Shown in pieces: positions 42,988 to 52,300 of a DNA stretch of 64,000 nucleotides (position 1 is its first letter; every line of letters starts with the position of its first letter). The translations under genes were made by a program, and so were the position numbers. This stretch comes from Sphingobacteriales bacterium TSM_CSS (lineage in GTDB: Bacteria > Bacteroidota > Bacteroidia > Chitinophagales > UBA2359), in contig NBMY01000110.1 in the NCBI GenBank assembly GCA_002212985.1, forward strand, positions 42,172-106,171, read 5' to 3'. The notes below the pieces were generated by a model, which was not told the origin of the DNA, ran no database searches, and was given only the letters and a program-made list of their open reading frames with translations.

Positions 42988-45861
42988 ATGCATCAACATC
43001 GGGTTACTTTCACAAACCGGCTTTTCCTCATCGTTTTATGGGGGGTGAGCATTTATTTTCCTTCTTTTTTGCACGGGCAGGTGAGCATTACCCCGCAAAA
43101 TCCTTTTGCCGACACCGATACCGTTACCATAACCTACAACCCCAAAGAGGGGAATGGGGCCCTGGCCAATGAAACCGGCGCTATTTACATTCATACCGGC
43201 GTGGTAACCGACCGCAGCAGCCACCCAATGGAATGGTTGCATGTGCAGGGCGAGTGGGGTAAGGCCAACCCGCTTTGGGAAATGAAGAAAAACAAAGAAG
43301 GATTGTACGAGTTTAAGTATGTTATTCGGCCGTTTTATAAAGTACCGGCAGAAGAGCAGATTTTAAAACTGATGATGGTTTTCAGAAATGCCGATGGCTC
43401 CTTGGTGGGTAAAACAGCCGAGAATACCGATTTTGTTATAACCATAAGCCAGTATGAACCGCCTTATATTGTAATGCCCGAAGGTGTTGCTGCCCAATAC
43501 CTGGGAAATTATAAAAGCCACACCGTAAGGGAGACACAAATAACCATACAAACCGATAACCGTGCATTGCAAATATATCCCTATTCCAACCACATCATCA
43601 GGTTTGCACTGTCTGATAAAGACGGCAAATTTGCGGCGAACCCCTCCTATACGGTGGTAATGAAGCCCGCAAGCGTGGTGGTAAAACTAAAAGAGGATCC
43701 CGATAAACTGCTCATTTATATTGATAATCTAACCCTTACCGTCAACAAAACTCCTCTTACCGTATCTGTTGACCGAAACGGCGAAAACCTGATTACCGGC
43801 GAAAAGGGTATTTTCTGGAAAAACGAAGCAAAAGGGGTTAGTTTTGGAATTGACCAAACATCCCCCTTTTATGGCGGTGGCTCAAGGGCCATAGACCTTA
43901 ACCGCCGAGGCACTTATCTTAAACTCTACAACAACGCCTGGTACGGATACACCAAAGGCGCCGACCACCTGAACGTAACAGCGCCTTTTTTAATTTCGGG
44001 TAAATTGTGGGGGCTTTATTTTGACAATGTGGACAAAGCTTATTTCGACATTGGTAAATCCCGGCCCGATGTGCTGGAATATGGCACCAAAAACGGCGAT
44101 CTGGTGTACTATTTCCTGTGGGGAAAATCTTACGACGATTTATTAGAAAACTACGCCAAGCTTACCGGTACCCAACCTTTGCCGCCACGCTGGGCTTTGG
44201 GCTACATACAATCGAGATTTGGCTACCGAACCGAAGCAGAAACCCGCGAGGTAGTGAATAATATGATTGCTGCCGGTTTTCCTATTGATGCCGTTGTTTT
44301 AGACCTTTACTGGTTTGGCGATGCTAACCTAATGGGCAGCATTGACTGGGACCGCAAACAGTTTCCGGAACCGGAAAAGATGATAAGCGATTTTGCCGCT
44401 AAAGGTGTAAAGACCATACTGATAACCGAGCCTTTTTTTACCGAACAAAGCAAAACCTTTAAAGACGCCATTCAAAAACAACTCTTTGCTACCGATAGCT
44501 TAGGCAAACCCTTTATTGTTAAAGATTTTTGGGCAGGCGCTGCCGGCCTGCTCGATATTTTTAAGCCCGAAGCGCAAAACTGGTTTTGGGATTTGTATAT
44601 GGCGCGAATTAAAGAAGGTGTGGCCGGCTGGTGGTGCGATTTGGGCGAACCCGAAAGACACCCTGCAGAAATTAGGCATGTTGCCGGAAATGCAGAGCGC
44701 GTACACAATATTTATTCACTCTATTGGGCAAAAATGTTATACGAAAACTACCGCCGTTATTACCCGCAACAACGCATTTTTACCCTCATGCGGTCGGGTT
44801 TTTCGGGTATGCAGCGGTATGGGGCGGTTACTTGGTCGGGCGATATTCAGCGCAGTTTCAAGGGTTTAAGCATTCAGCCTTCTATTATGTTGGGTATGGG
44901 GCTGAACGGCTTCGCCTATATGCACTCCGATTTGGGAGGGTTTACCGATGGACCCCAAAACGAAGAATTGTATATCAGGTGGTTGCAGTACGGCATGTTT
45001 AACCCTATTGTGCGCCCACACGGTTTTCAGGTACCGCCCGAACCCATCTTTTACAGTAACAAGGCTCAGGATATTTTGCGCCGCTATACCCGCCTCCGAT
45101 ACCAACTGTTGCCCTATAACTACACATTAGCCTGGGAAAACAGCGCCAAAGGCACGCCGCTTGCCAGGCCGCTGTTTTACTATGCTCCCAACGACACCAT
45201 ATTGCAAAACGTTTCCGATGAGTACTATTGGGGTAAATCTATGCTTATTGTGCCTGTAACTCAGGCGGGACAAACAGAGCGCAGGTTTTACCTTCCTGCC
45301 GGACAATGGTTTAATTTCCACACGGGGCAGCCGGTTTCCGGCGGCGGGTGGAAAACTGCGCCTGTATCTCTGGAAGATATACCTGTTTTTGTAAAAGCAG
45401 GCAGTTTTATACCCATGGCGCCACCCATGCAAAACACCGATAAATACCGACTTGATACTTTATCGGTACATTATTACCCCGATGTTTCGGAGCCGGATAA
45501 TTTTTATTCGCTGTATTGGGATAATGGTATAACACCCGATGCACAAGGTAAAAACCAATTTGAATTGCTGCATTTTAAAGGGTTGGTTAATGCCAAGCAA
45601 ATAAAAATGATACTCGATAAAACGGGAGGCAGCTACAACGAAATGCCTGCGCAACGGCAGATTGAACTGGTTATTCACAATTTGCCCAAAATACCCCGAA
45701 AGTGGACCTTAAAACAAAAGGGCAACCATTTGCCTCTCATTATGTCGCAAGCAACATACAAGACCACAGCAAAAGGCGCACTTTACGATAAAGCGTCACA
45801 AACTCTGTACCTCAAATTTAACTGGGAAGGCAACAGAACAGAACTCTTGCTGAAATTGTAA
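42988..45861 (+). CDS. Secreted GH31 alpha-glycosidase
   Basis: 957 residues from the ATG at 42988 (MHQHRVTFTNRLFL), with a signal peptide ending SFLHGQ. N-terminal beta-sandwich of about 120 residues with an alpha-amylase-N-like pattern (VTITYNPKEGNGAL), then the GH31 N-domain (about 170-400), the catalytic barrel (about 400-720) with DAVVLDLYWFGD, the nucleophile Asp551 in WWCDLGEPERHP and the acid/base Asp619 in TWSGDIQRSFKG, then the C-terminal beta domains (YYWGKSMLIVPVT, ...VPVFVKAGSFIPM). It lies beside a sugar kinase. It hydrolyses alpha-glucosidic or alpha-xylosidic bonds; the exact linkage cannot be read. Exported, and no T9SS tail is seen. Confidence 0.93.
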   Translation: MHQHRVTFTNRLFLIVLWGVSIYFPSFLHGQVSITPQNPFADTDTVTITYNPKEGNGALANETGAIYIHTGVVTDRSSHPMEWLHVQGEWGKANPLWEMKKNKEGLYEFKYVIRPFYKVPAEEQILKLMMVFRNADGSLVGKTAENTDFVITISQYEPPYIVMPEGVAAQYLGNYKSHTVRETQITIQTDNRALQIYPYSNHIIRFALSDKDGKFAANPSYTVVMKPASVVVKLKEDPDKLLIYIDNLTLTVNKTPLTVSVDRNGENLITGEKGIFWKNEAKGVSFGIDQTSPFYGGGSRAIDLNRRGTYLKLYNNAWYGYTKGADHLNVTAPFLISGKLWGLYFDNVDKAYFDIGKSRPDVLEYGTKNGDLVYYFLWGKSYDDLLENYAKLTGTQPLPPRWALGYIQSRFGYRTEAETREVVNNMIAAGFPIDAVVLDLYWFGDANLMGSIDWDRKQFPEPEKMISDFAAKGVKTILITEPFFTEQSKTFKDAIQKQLFATDSLGKPFIVKDFWAGAAGLLDIFKPEAQNWFWDLYMARIKEGVAGWWCDLGEPERHPAEIRHVAGNAERVHNIYSLYWAKMLYENYRRYYPQQRIFTLMRSGFSGMQRYGAVTWSGDIQRSFKGLSIQPSIMLGMGLNGFAYMHSDLGGFTDGPQNEELYIRWLQYGMFNPIVRPHGFQVPPEPIFYSNKAQDILRRYTRLRYQLLPYNYTLAWENSAKGTPLARPLFYYAPNDTILQNVSDEYYWGKSMLIVPVTQAGQTERRFYLPAGQWFNFHTGQPVSGGGWKTAPVSLEDIPVFVKAGSFIPMAPPMQNTDKYRLDTLSVHYYPDVSEPDNFYSLYWDNGITPDAQGKNQFELLHFKGLVNAKQIKMILDKTGGSYNEMPAQRQIELVIHNLPKIPRKWTLKQKGNHLPLIMSQATYKTTAKGALYDKASQTLYLKFNWEGNRTELLLKL

Positions 45862-45877
45862 GAAAACAACCAAACAA

Positions 45878-46873
45878 TTAGTTTTTGTCATCGGGCATTT
45901 GCAGTTCCATGCCCTTTGGGCGCATGTCCATTGCCGGTGGCATATTGCCGCTTTTGCTGGCGCCCGAAGTGGCATTAATACGGCTATACTGCGACATATT
46001 AGCGCCGTCAATTCTCGACATGACATTAAGCACCTTAATTTTATCGGGTGGCAACACACTGTTGTCGGCAAAAATGTTTATAATTTCGGTACTTTTGGTA
46101 GCCACAAAAACATCTACGGCCATAGAGTTGGTGTTGTTGTTGTGAGTATTTCCCACCATTTCAATGGCGCTGACAATATTACCTCTTGCGGTGTTGGGGT
46201 CGGCATACATATTGTCTAAACCTTGTCGGTGGTAGCGGTAGTAGGCATCGCGCAGTGGTTTGTGTTTAGGGTCAAGCAGGTTTTGAACCAACCAATATCG
46301 GTTTCGGGTTCCGTCAAAAGATTGCCAGCCTTTCGACTTGGAAGCCTGTGCCGTATTGACCACGTTTTGTGCCTTTATAAAATAGGGCGTACCGCCATTA
46401 AGAGAAAAACTGTCATTGTCATATCCTATAATAATGTAGGCATAATATGCCATAAGTGAGGTAATTTCAGACAGGTAGGCATTATCGTTATATATAAGCG
46501 GCTGGTATTCTGCATATTCAAATTCAATTTGTTTATCCTGATGGTTAAGCAGAATACTCTCATACCCCGAACTGAAAACCGGACGGGAAGATTGAATGGT
46601 AAGGGTTCCTTTAAATTTGGTGGCCGATACTTCTTCTGTTATGGTAAGTAGAAAACTGCAATTAATGCGCTCGGTGGAGGCATAAACATCATCTGTCCAT
46701 TTCCTGCCGTTTAAAAATTCTTTCAGTTCGTTGCCAAGCGTTTGAAACACTTTGGCATCGGTCATTCTAAGTTGCGGGGTTTGTACGTTTACCTGTACGT
46801 TTAGCTCTTGTGCCTGTACCATTAGTAAACCACAAAATAAAAGCGCGGTTATGAACAACAGTTTAATTTTCAT
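45878..46873 (-). CDS. porD: DUF4835 protein (PorD-like, type IX secretion associated)
   Basis: 331 residues with a signal peptide MKIKLLFITALLFCGLLMVQAQ. The mature sequence begins ELNVQVNVQTPQLRMTDAKVFQTLGNELKEFLNGRKWTDD, the strongly conserved opening of DUF4835, and continues with RINCSFLLTITEE, AYYAYIIIGYDNDSFSLNGGTPYF and WLVQNLLDP, ending in a basic region. In Porphyromonas gingivalis the homologue is PorD (type IX secretion gene set); this is known, and the role here is inferred. The neighbouring order coaBC - omega - bamD is the common Bacteroidota arrangement. An own promoter is seen at 46947-46974. Confidence 0.9.
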   Translation of the reverse strand: MKIKLLFITALLFCGLLMVQAQELNVQVNVQTPQLRMTDAKVFQTLGNELKEFLNGRKWTDDVYASTERINCSFLLTITEEVSATKFKGTLTIQSSRPVFSSGYESILLNHQDKQIEFEYAEYQPLIYNDNAYLSEITSLMAYYAYIIIGYDNDSFSLNGGTPYFIKAQNVVNTAQASKSKGWQSFDGTRNRYWLVQNLLDPKHKPLRDAYYRYHRQGLDNMYADPNTARGNIVSAIEMVGNTHNNNTNSMAVDVFVATKSTEIINIFADNSVLPPDKIKVLNVMSRIDGANMSQYSRINATSGASKSGNMPPAMDMRPKGMELQMPDDKN

Positions 46874-46946
46874 TTTTGGTAGATTTTTGCTTATAGTAAA
46901 TTACTATTACAATAAAACGGTTTTGGTTTATTAAATAAGTTGTACT

Positions 46947-46974
46947 CAAAGATATAAATTTTTACCGAAAGCAA
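46947..46974 (-). promoter_or_regulatory. Promoter of the DUF4835 gene
   Basis: Minus strand: -7 TATCTTTG (46947-46954), -33-like TTG (46972-46974), 17-nt spacer. Leader of about 65 nt to the ATG at 46873. It lies in the gap after coaBC. Confidence 0.5.
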
Positions 46975-46990
46975 GGGCATCGTAACAAAA

Positions 46991-48220
46991 TTACTGGTTG
47001 GTGAGTATATTTTCAACTTTGTTCAAAATATCTTTGGCTACCTCGGTTTTATTTTTGAGCGGAAAGTTTTCGGTAAAGTCGGTGTTATCAATAATGGTAA
47101 TTTTGTTGGTTCCATGCTGAAACCCGGCGCCGGCATCACGCATAGAATTCAACACAATAAAATCGAGATTTTTTTTATGTAGTTTGTTTTGGGCATTTTT
47201 CAGTTCGTTGTCGGTTTCAAGAGCAAACCCAACTAATATTTGGCCCTGCCGTTTAAGGTTGCCCAAATGCGCCAGAATATCGCGTGTTTTTTGCAGGTGG
47301 AGCGTAAGTGTTTGCCCTGTTTTTTTTATTTTGGTGTCCGATGGTTTTTCGGGTGTATAATCGCTAACGGCGGCAGCCAATATTGCTACATCGGCATTTT
47401 CAAACAATTGCACAGTGGCTTGAAACATTTCATTGGCAGTTTGAACCGGCATTACGTGAAAGTTGGGGTGTTGGGGTAGTTCTGCCGAAACCGGACCCAA
47501 TACCAGCCATACGTTTGCGCCTTTCTGCAGGGCAGCGTTTACCAATGCCAACCCCATTTTACCCGACGACCGGTTGCCAATAAAGCGTACAGGGTCTATG
47601 GGTTCATGGGTAGGCCCGGCCGTTATTAATATGTTTTTACCTTTCAACACCGAAGGGGCAGCATTGTTGGCGCTCCAAAAATCTTCCAAACATTGCAATA
47701 TAGCTTCGGGTTCTGCCATACGGCCTTTACCCCACAACCCACTTGCCAATTCTCCGTCGCCCACAGGTATAAGAGTAGTGCCTGCCTGTTGCGTAAGCCA
47801 TGCAAGGTTGCGCTGCGTGGAGGCATGTTGCCACATATCTAAATCCATGGCCGGGGCAATAAAAACAGGGCATCGGGCCGACAGATACGTCGCGGTAAGC
47901 AGGTTATCGCACAAACCATTGGCCATTTTTGCCAGTGTGTTGGCGGTGGCAGGCGCAATAAGCATCGCATCGGCCCATAACCCCAGTTCTACATGGTTGT
48001 TCCAAAGTTGGCCGGTTTCGTTGTAAAAAGAAGTTAAGGTTTCGTGTTTCGACAAAGTAGAGAAGGTAAGCGGCGTTACAAAACCGGCAGCGCTTTGTGT
48101 CATGATTACCCGAACTTCGGCGCCGTTTTTAACCAGCAATCTTGTAAGCAGGGCAGCTTTGTAAGCGGCTATGCTGCCGCATACTCCCAGCAAAATTTTT
48201 TTCCCTAGCAGTACAGACAT
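46991..48220 (-). CDS. coaBC: CoaBC: phosphopantothenoylcysteine decarboxylase / phosphopantothenate-cysteine ligase
   Basis: 409 residues, both halves present. The CoaC flavoprotein half (about 1-185) has GVCGSIAAYKAALL, MTQSAAGFVTPLTF, and the substrate/PxMNxxMW-like IAPAMDLDMW. The CoaB half (about 190-409) has LITAGPTHEPIDPVRFIGNRSSGKMGLALVNAA, ILAAAVSDYTPEKPSDTKIKK and LVGFALETDN. It makes 4'-phosphopantetheine from phosphopantothenate in CoA synthesis, in the cytosol, using CTP or ATP. The order bamD - omega - coaBC - DUF4835 is conserved in the phylum. Confidence 0.97.
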   Translation of the reverse strand: MSVLLGKKILLGVCGSIAAYKAALLTRLLVKNGAEVRVIMTQSAAGFVTPLTFSTLSKHETLTSFYNETGQLWNNHVELGLWADAMLIAPATANTLAKMANGLCDNLLTATYLSARCPVFIAPAMDLDMWQHASTQRNLAWLTQQAGTTLIPVGDGELASGLWGKGRMAEPEAILQCLEDFWSANNAAPSVLKGKNILITAGPTHEPIDPVRFIGNRSSGKMGLALVNAALQKGANVWLVLGPVSAELPQHPNFHVMPVQTANEMFQATVQLFENADVAILAAAVSDYTPEKPSDTKIKKTGQTLTLHLQKTRDILAHLGNLKRQGQILVGFALETDNELKNAQNKLHKKNLDFIVLNSMRDAGAGFQHGTNKITIIDNTDFTENFPLKNKTEVAKDILNKVENILTNQ

Positions 48221-48375
48221 TTTTACGATGTGAAATTTTAATGTATTTGCAAAGGGCGGTTGTTTGCCTTATGCCACCTGTTTGCTGCAAAAACAATGAA
48301 AAAAGGCAATATTTCTTATTGCCGAAACATTGCCTTTTTAAGCAAAACCGGTTGTCTTACAGCAACGGCACGGGT

Positions 48376-48741
48376 TTATGCTTCCGGTTTGTCTGCTTCT
48401 TTTTCCTTGTCTTTATCTTCGGCTTTGCGATAGTAAATTTTCTCCTCAACAAACTCTTCAAATGCCAGCAGGGTAGGGTGGGGCATTCTTTCGTAAAATC
48501 TCGAAATTTCAATTTGCTCTTTGTTTTCATGCACTTCTTCCAATGAATCGGTACTGGATGCAAATTCATCAATTTTTGCATGAAGTTCTTCTTTCAACTT
48601 AACCGCAACCTGATTAGAGCGTTTGGCAATAATGTTAATTGCGCCATACACATTGCCGGTGCGTGCGGTAATATCCGACATATTGCGAGCCTCAATAAAG
48701 GGGCTTACACTATACTGCTTTTTTTTCTTATTGTTGGCCAT
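48376..48741 (-). CDS. rpoZ: RNA polymerase omega subunit (Rpb6 family)
   Basis: 121 residues. The Rpb6/omega core reads NVYGAINIIAKRSNQVAVKLKEELHAKIDEFAS, with the conserved helix pair; the rest is the Bacteroidota-specific form, with an acidic tail ending EKEADKPEA. Omega helps assemble the beta-prime subunit of RNA polymerase. Its ATG (48741) overlaps the end of bamD by 14 nt, so the two are translationally coupled. Confidence 0.88.
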   Translation of the reverse strand: MANNKKKKQYSVSPFIEARNMSDITARTGNVYGAINIIAKRSNQVAVKLKEELHAKIDEFASSTDSLEEVHENKEQIEISRFYERMPHPTLLAFEEFVEEKIYYRKAEDKDKEKEADKPEA

Positions 48742-49561
48742 TTGCTTTTATTTTTGCTAAATTATTGGTACAGGTTGTATATATGCGTTCTGCTTCGCGG
48801 TTATATTTGCTGTTGGGAAACTGGTCAATAAACTCCAGATAAGCATCGGCCGCAAACTGATAACGCTCTTGTTTTTTTTCCTCAATGCTGTTCAGCGCCA
48901 GCAGGTAATACGATTTCAGCACTTTAAACATTACCTCTTCTTTGCGCCGGGTATCCGGAAAATCTACCAAAATGCCGCGGTAAGCTGTAGCGGCGGCCTT
49001 GTAGGTTTTTATCTTAAAGTATAGTTCGGCGTTTGAAAAGGCTTTGTTTTCTAATTTCAACCGCAGGTTATCTATCAGTTCGTTGCAGCGTTCTGTTTTG
49101 CTGCTGTTTGCATAGGAGTTTAAAAACAACTGAAATGCCTCAATGGCTTTTTCGCTGTTGCTTTGCTCCAGCGATGGTTGAGGCGACATTTTGTAATAAC
49201 TGTATCCTATCATAAACTGCGCATCTTCGGCATAAATGCTGCGTGGAAACGCATCTATAAATGATTTAAAATAGTGCGATGCCGACAGGTAATCTTCCAG
49301 CCCGTAATGGCAATAAGCGTAAAAATAATATAGTTTTTCGGCTTCCTTTGTTCCCTTATACACACCCATCAGTTCTTCAAAAAGCGGAAGCGCTTTGTCA
49401 TACTGGCCGGTGTTATAATATTCCTTCACCTTTTCGTATTTAAAAGTATAATCACTGCTTTTCAGAATTTTCTGGTAGGTGTCGCACCCGTTTATCACCA
49501 AAAGCAAACAGCACAACAAAAATGACCAAAAAATGCCGACCGGCAACCGTTTTACACTCAT
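48728..49561 (-). CDS. bamD: BamD-like outer-membrane assembly lipoprotein
   Basis: 277 residues from the ATG at 49561 (MSVKRLPVGIFW); a longer frame to 49594 crosses the promoter. Lipoprotein signal with lipidated Cys26 (LLLVINGC). The mature part is a set of TPR-like helical repeats (YNTGQYDKALPLFEELMGVYKGTKEAEKLYYFYAYC, EDYLSASHYFKSFIDAFPRSIYAEDAQFMIGYSYYKM) that match BamD/YfiO. It belongs to the BAM complex that inserts outer-membrane beta barrels. First gene of the conserved set with omega, coaBC and DUF4835. Confidence 0.93.
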   Translation of the reverse strand: MSVKRLPVGIFWSFLLCCLLLVINGCDTYQKILKSSDYTFKYEKVKEYYNTGQYDKALPLFEELMGVYKGTKEAEKLYYFYAYCHYGLEDYLSASHYFKSFIDAFPRSIYAEDAQFMIGYSYYKMSPQPSLEQSNSEKAIEAFQLFLNSYANSSKTERCNELIDNLRLKLENKAFSNAELYFKIKTYKAAATAYRGILVDFPDTRRKEEVMFKVLKSYYLLALNSIEEKKQERYQFAADAYLEFIDQFPNSKYNREAERIYTTCTNNLAKIKANGQQ

Positions 49562-49567
49562 AGCCCG

Positions 49568-49599
49568 CAAAGGTACTGCATTTATTGACAACATACAAA
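49568..49599 (-). promoter_or_regulatory. bamD promoter directly abutting the start codon
   Basis: Minus strand: -33 TTTG (49596-49599), 20-nt spacer, -7 TACCTTTG (49568-49575). The ATG (49559-49561) begins only 6 nt after the -7 element, so the transcript would be leaderless or nearly so. Confidence 0.65.
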
Positions 49600-49663
49600 T
49601 AGCTAAGACATAAAAACTGAAACAGTGGGGTTTAAATTGTGTAAATATGGAACAAAAAGCGGC

Positions 49664-50686
49664 TTATTCTGCTTCGGATGCTTTCAGCTTAAGTTCCCAT
49701 TGCCAGGCGGTGCGCATCATATCGGCAAGTGAGTAGCGCGGATGCCAGCCCAACAGGTGGGCTGCTTTTTGGTTATTGGCGTAAATGGCCACCACATCGC
49801 CGGCGCGTCTTGGGCCAATAACGTAGTTAAGTGCCACGCCGCTCACTTGTTCAAAGGCTGCTATGGCTTCCAGCACGGTAACACCATTGCCGCTGCCAAG
49901 GTTAAACACCTCGTAGTTAGACGTGTTTTTTTGTTCCAGCAGGTATTGCAGCGCTTTTGTATGTGCATTTGCAATGTCCATTACATGTATGTAATCGCGT
50001 AGGCAACTGCCGTCTCGGGTAGGGTAATCATTGCCAAACACAGTTAAAGCGGGGCGTTTTCCAATAGCGGTTTGTGTAATAAGGGGTACGAGGTTTTCGG
50101 GAGTTTCCTGTAATTCACCTATTAAGCCAGACGGGTGGGCGCCAACGGGGTTAAAATAGCGCAGCAATATAAAATTGTCCTTGCTTGTACGGGCAACATC
50201 GGCAATAATCTCTTCGCCTATTTGCTTGGTATTGCCATAGGGCGATTCGGCTTTTTGAAGCGGTGTTTCTTCGGTAACGGGCAAATGAACTGCATTGCCA
50301 TATACAGAGCAGGAAGAAGAAAACACAAAGTAAGGCACCCGAAACTCCTGTACACATTGCAGCAGGTTTACCAGCGATTGCAGGTTGTTGCGATAATAGA
50401 GCAATGGGTTGGCAACCGATTCGGGAACAGACTTATAGGCCGCAAAATGTATAATGCCCGAAATTTGAGGGTGTTGGGTAAAAACCCGATAGGTGTCTTC
50501 AAAATTGCAAAGGTTAACACGGTAATGCGGTACGCTGCACCCGCCAATTGTTTCGGCACCCCGAAGCAAACCGGTGCCCGAGCGGGAATTGTCGTCAATA
50601 CAAATAACCTCAAAACCGTTTTCAAGCAAATCAACTATAGTATGTGCACCTATGTAACCGCATCCGCCTGTAACAAGTATTTTCAT
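49664..50686 (-). CDS. galE: UDP-glucose 4-epimerase
   Basis: 340 residues. Extended SDR: cofactor motif TGGCGYIGAHT (6-16), IDDNSRSG after strand 2, the Ser of FSSSCSVYGN, the catalytic Tyr-x3-Lys in SPYGNTKQIGEE, RYFNPVGAHPSGLIGE, and a substrate loop with GNDYPTRDGSCLRDYIHVMD. It interconverts UDP-glucose and UDP-galactose with bound NAD in the cytosol, feeding glycan synthesis. It starts 32 nt after the stop of the SDR epimerase at 50719, so they are probably cotranscribed. Confidence 0.96.
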   Translation of the reverse strand: MKILVTGGCGYIGAHTIVDLLENGFEVICIDDNSRSGTGLLRGAETIGGCSVPHYRVNLCNFEDTYRVFTQHPQISGIIHFAAYKSVPESVANPLLYYRNNLQSLVNLLQCVQEFRVPYFVFSSSCSVYGNAVHLPVTEETPLQKAESPYGNTKQIGEEIIADVARTSKDNFILLRYFNPVGAHPSGLIGELQETPENLVPLITQTAIGKRPALTVFGNDYPTRDGSCLRDYIHVMDIANAHTKALQYLLEQKNTSNYEVFNLGSGNGVTVLEAIAAFEQVSGVALNYVIGPRRAGDVVAIYANNQKAAHLLGWHPRYSLADMMRTAWQWELKLKASEAE

Positions 50687-50718
50687 GACTTTAGAGCAGT
50701 ATGAAACAAAAATGGGTA

Positions 50719-51693
50719 TTAGTGGAAATGTTTGATGCCTGCAAATGCAACAGGGTGCAACTTATGAAAAACCGATGATTCTATAATCTTGGCCAACCCC
50801 TCATTGAGCGGGGTATGTGGCCGGTTTAGCAACTGCCGCATTCGTGCAAGGTTAGGCTGACGCCGGCTCATATCGCCCTCTTTCAGGGGCGGCAAATGTA
50901 AAATTTCGGAACGCGAGCCGCAGGCTTCAATAATGAGCTGTGCAAGCTCAAGAATAGTGGTTTCTACATCATTGCCAATATTTACCACCTCATTTACAAA
51001 TTGATGTTTGTAAAAGGCTTGCAGCACGGCTTCCAGGTTATCTTCAATATAGCAGAAAGTGCGGCTTTGCAACCCATCGCCGTAAATGGTAACAGGTTGG
51101 TGGTGCATGGCTGCCATTAAAAATTTTGAAATAACAAAATCAATACTTTGCTTGGGGCCATAAGTGTTGAAAAAACGCAAAATGGTATAATCAAGACCAT
51201 ACTCGCGCTGATAGGAGGTGCAAAAAGCCTCGCCTACGTTTTTTACCACCGCATAGGGCAGCCTTGAATTGAGCGGCGTAATGAATTCATCTTGCGGAAA
51301 ACGAACCGACTCGCCGTACACTTCCGATGAGGAAGCATAAAAAACCCGCTTCACCCCGGTATTTTTGGATAAATGCAGTATGTTTTTTATGCCCTGTATG
51401 TCTTCCAGCACCTGAGTCGGGTTGTTCAGGGTGCGTTGTACACCCACTACGGCTGCATAGTGAAATACATAATCAAAATTATGCGAAAACATAATCGCCG
51501 AAATATCGGGGTAATCATTGGCATTGCATTTTATAAACTTCCAGTTTTCAAACTTTGCATCGGGCAGTTTTTGCAAAGAGCCGGTAAGCAGGTTGTCAAC
51601 CAATACCACATAGTTATCGGGGTTTTGCACCAGACTGTCTGCCAGGGAACTGCCAATAAAACCTGCGCCGCCGGTTATCAGAATTTTTCTCAT
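50719..51693 (-). CDS. NAD-dependent sugar-nucleotide epimerase/dehydratase (extended SDR)
   Basis: 324 residues from the ATG at 51693 (MRKILITGGAGFIGSSLADSL); eight codons further upstream give no conserved sequence. The Rossmann motif GGAGFIGS, the Ser of YASSSEVYGE, and the catalytic Tyr-x3-Lys in PYAVVKNVGEAFC are present, and FFNTYGPKQSIDFVISKFLMAAMHHQPVTIYGDG is the usual nucleotide-sugar binding part. Related to dTDP-glucose 4,6-dehydratase, UDP-glucuronate decarboxylase and WbpP/GalE-like epimerases; the sugar cannot be chosen from motifs. A minus-strand -7 element is at 51732-51739. It heads a two-gene unit with galE. Confidence 0.87.
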   Translation of the reverse strand: MRKILITGGAGFIGSSLADSLVQNPDNYVVLVDNLLTGSLQKLPDAKFENWKFIKCNANDYPDISAIMFSHNFDYVFHYAAVVGVQRTLNNPTQVLEDIQGIKNILHLSKNTGVKRVFYASSSEVYGESVRFPQDEFITPLNSRLPYAVVKNVGEAFCTSYQREYGLDYTILRFFNTYGPKQSIDFVISKFLMAAMHHQPVTIYGDGLQSRTFCYIEDNLEAVLQAFYKHQFVNEVVNIGNDVETTILELAQLIIEACGSRSEILHLPPLKEGDMSRRQPNLARMRQLLNRPHTPLNEGLAKIIESSVFHKLHPVAFAGIKHFH

Positions 51694-51731
51694 AATGATT
51701 GTAATGGGGTTAGCCAATTGCCAATGAAGCG

Positions 51732-51739
51732 CAAAGATA
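51732..51739 (-). promoter_or_regulatory. -7 element of the epimerase-galE unit
   Basis: TATCTTTG on the minus strand, about 39 nt before the ATG at 51693. No strong -33 element at the usual distance. Confidence 0.5.
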
Positions 51740-52300
51740 GTAATTGACCGTATCTTTTACCGCTTTTTAACGCAAGGTCAGGATTAGATTGGGGATATTT
51801 TAAAACAAACAGCTCATTTTTGCTCGTAAACAGGTAATGCTTTTTGTTTGCAAACCCTTATATAACAGGTATTTCAAACTCTTGCCCATTATAAGGAACG
51901 GTAGCTGTTGTGCATTACTACCCCTCTTCATTTTTTACCTTTATTTCTTGCCTGCTCAATGTGTATCATAGCGTTAAAGTTGATTTAAATTACCTTATAT
52001 GCATTATCGGTAAGGATTGGTGATGTTCATGCAAAACCTGCCTCATGTCTTTTTACCGTTTGTCAAATGCAATGGTTTTTTTGCAACCCGAATAATTGCA
52101 CCGTTGGTTGGTCTGTCGCACAGACCGCATTTGCTGTTAATAATATGGGAAGATGCAACGGCAAGACTTTTAATTTGCAAAAAGTGGATAACAAATTGAG
52201 GCAATCTGCCCTGTTTTAGGTTTTTCGGTTAATTTTACCCCCCAATTCTGCCTTTTGTGCCAAAGGCTGTTTTTGTAATGCCAAAATAACCCATGTTGCC
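51740..52300. other. Intergenic region between divergent epimerase and ggt genes
   Basis: About 560 nt, AT-rich, without a convincing open frame. It contains a perfect 7-bp hairpin GGTCTGT (52110-52116) / ACAGACC (52120-52126) with a 3-nt loop and no T-run. No tRNA-like element seen. No clear TAnnTTTG element for ggt. Confidence 0.4.
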
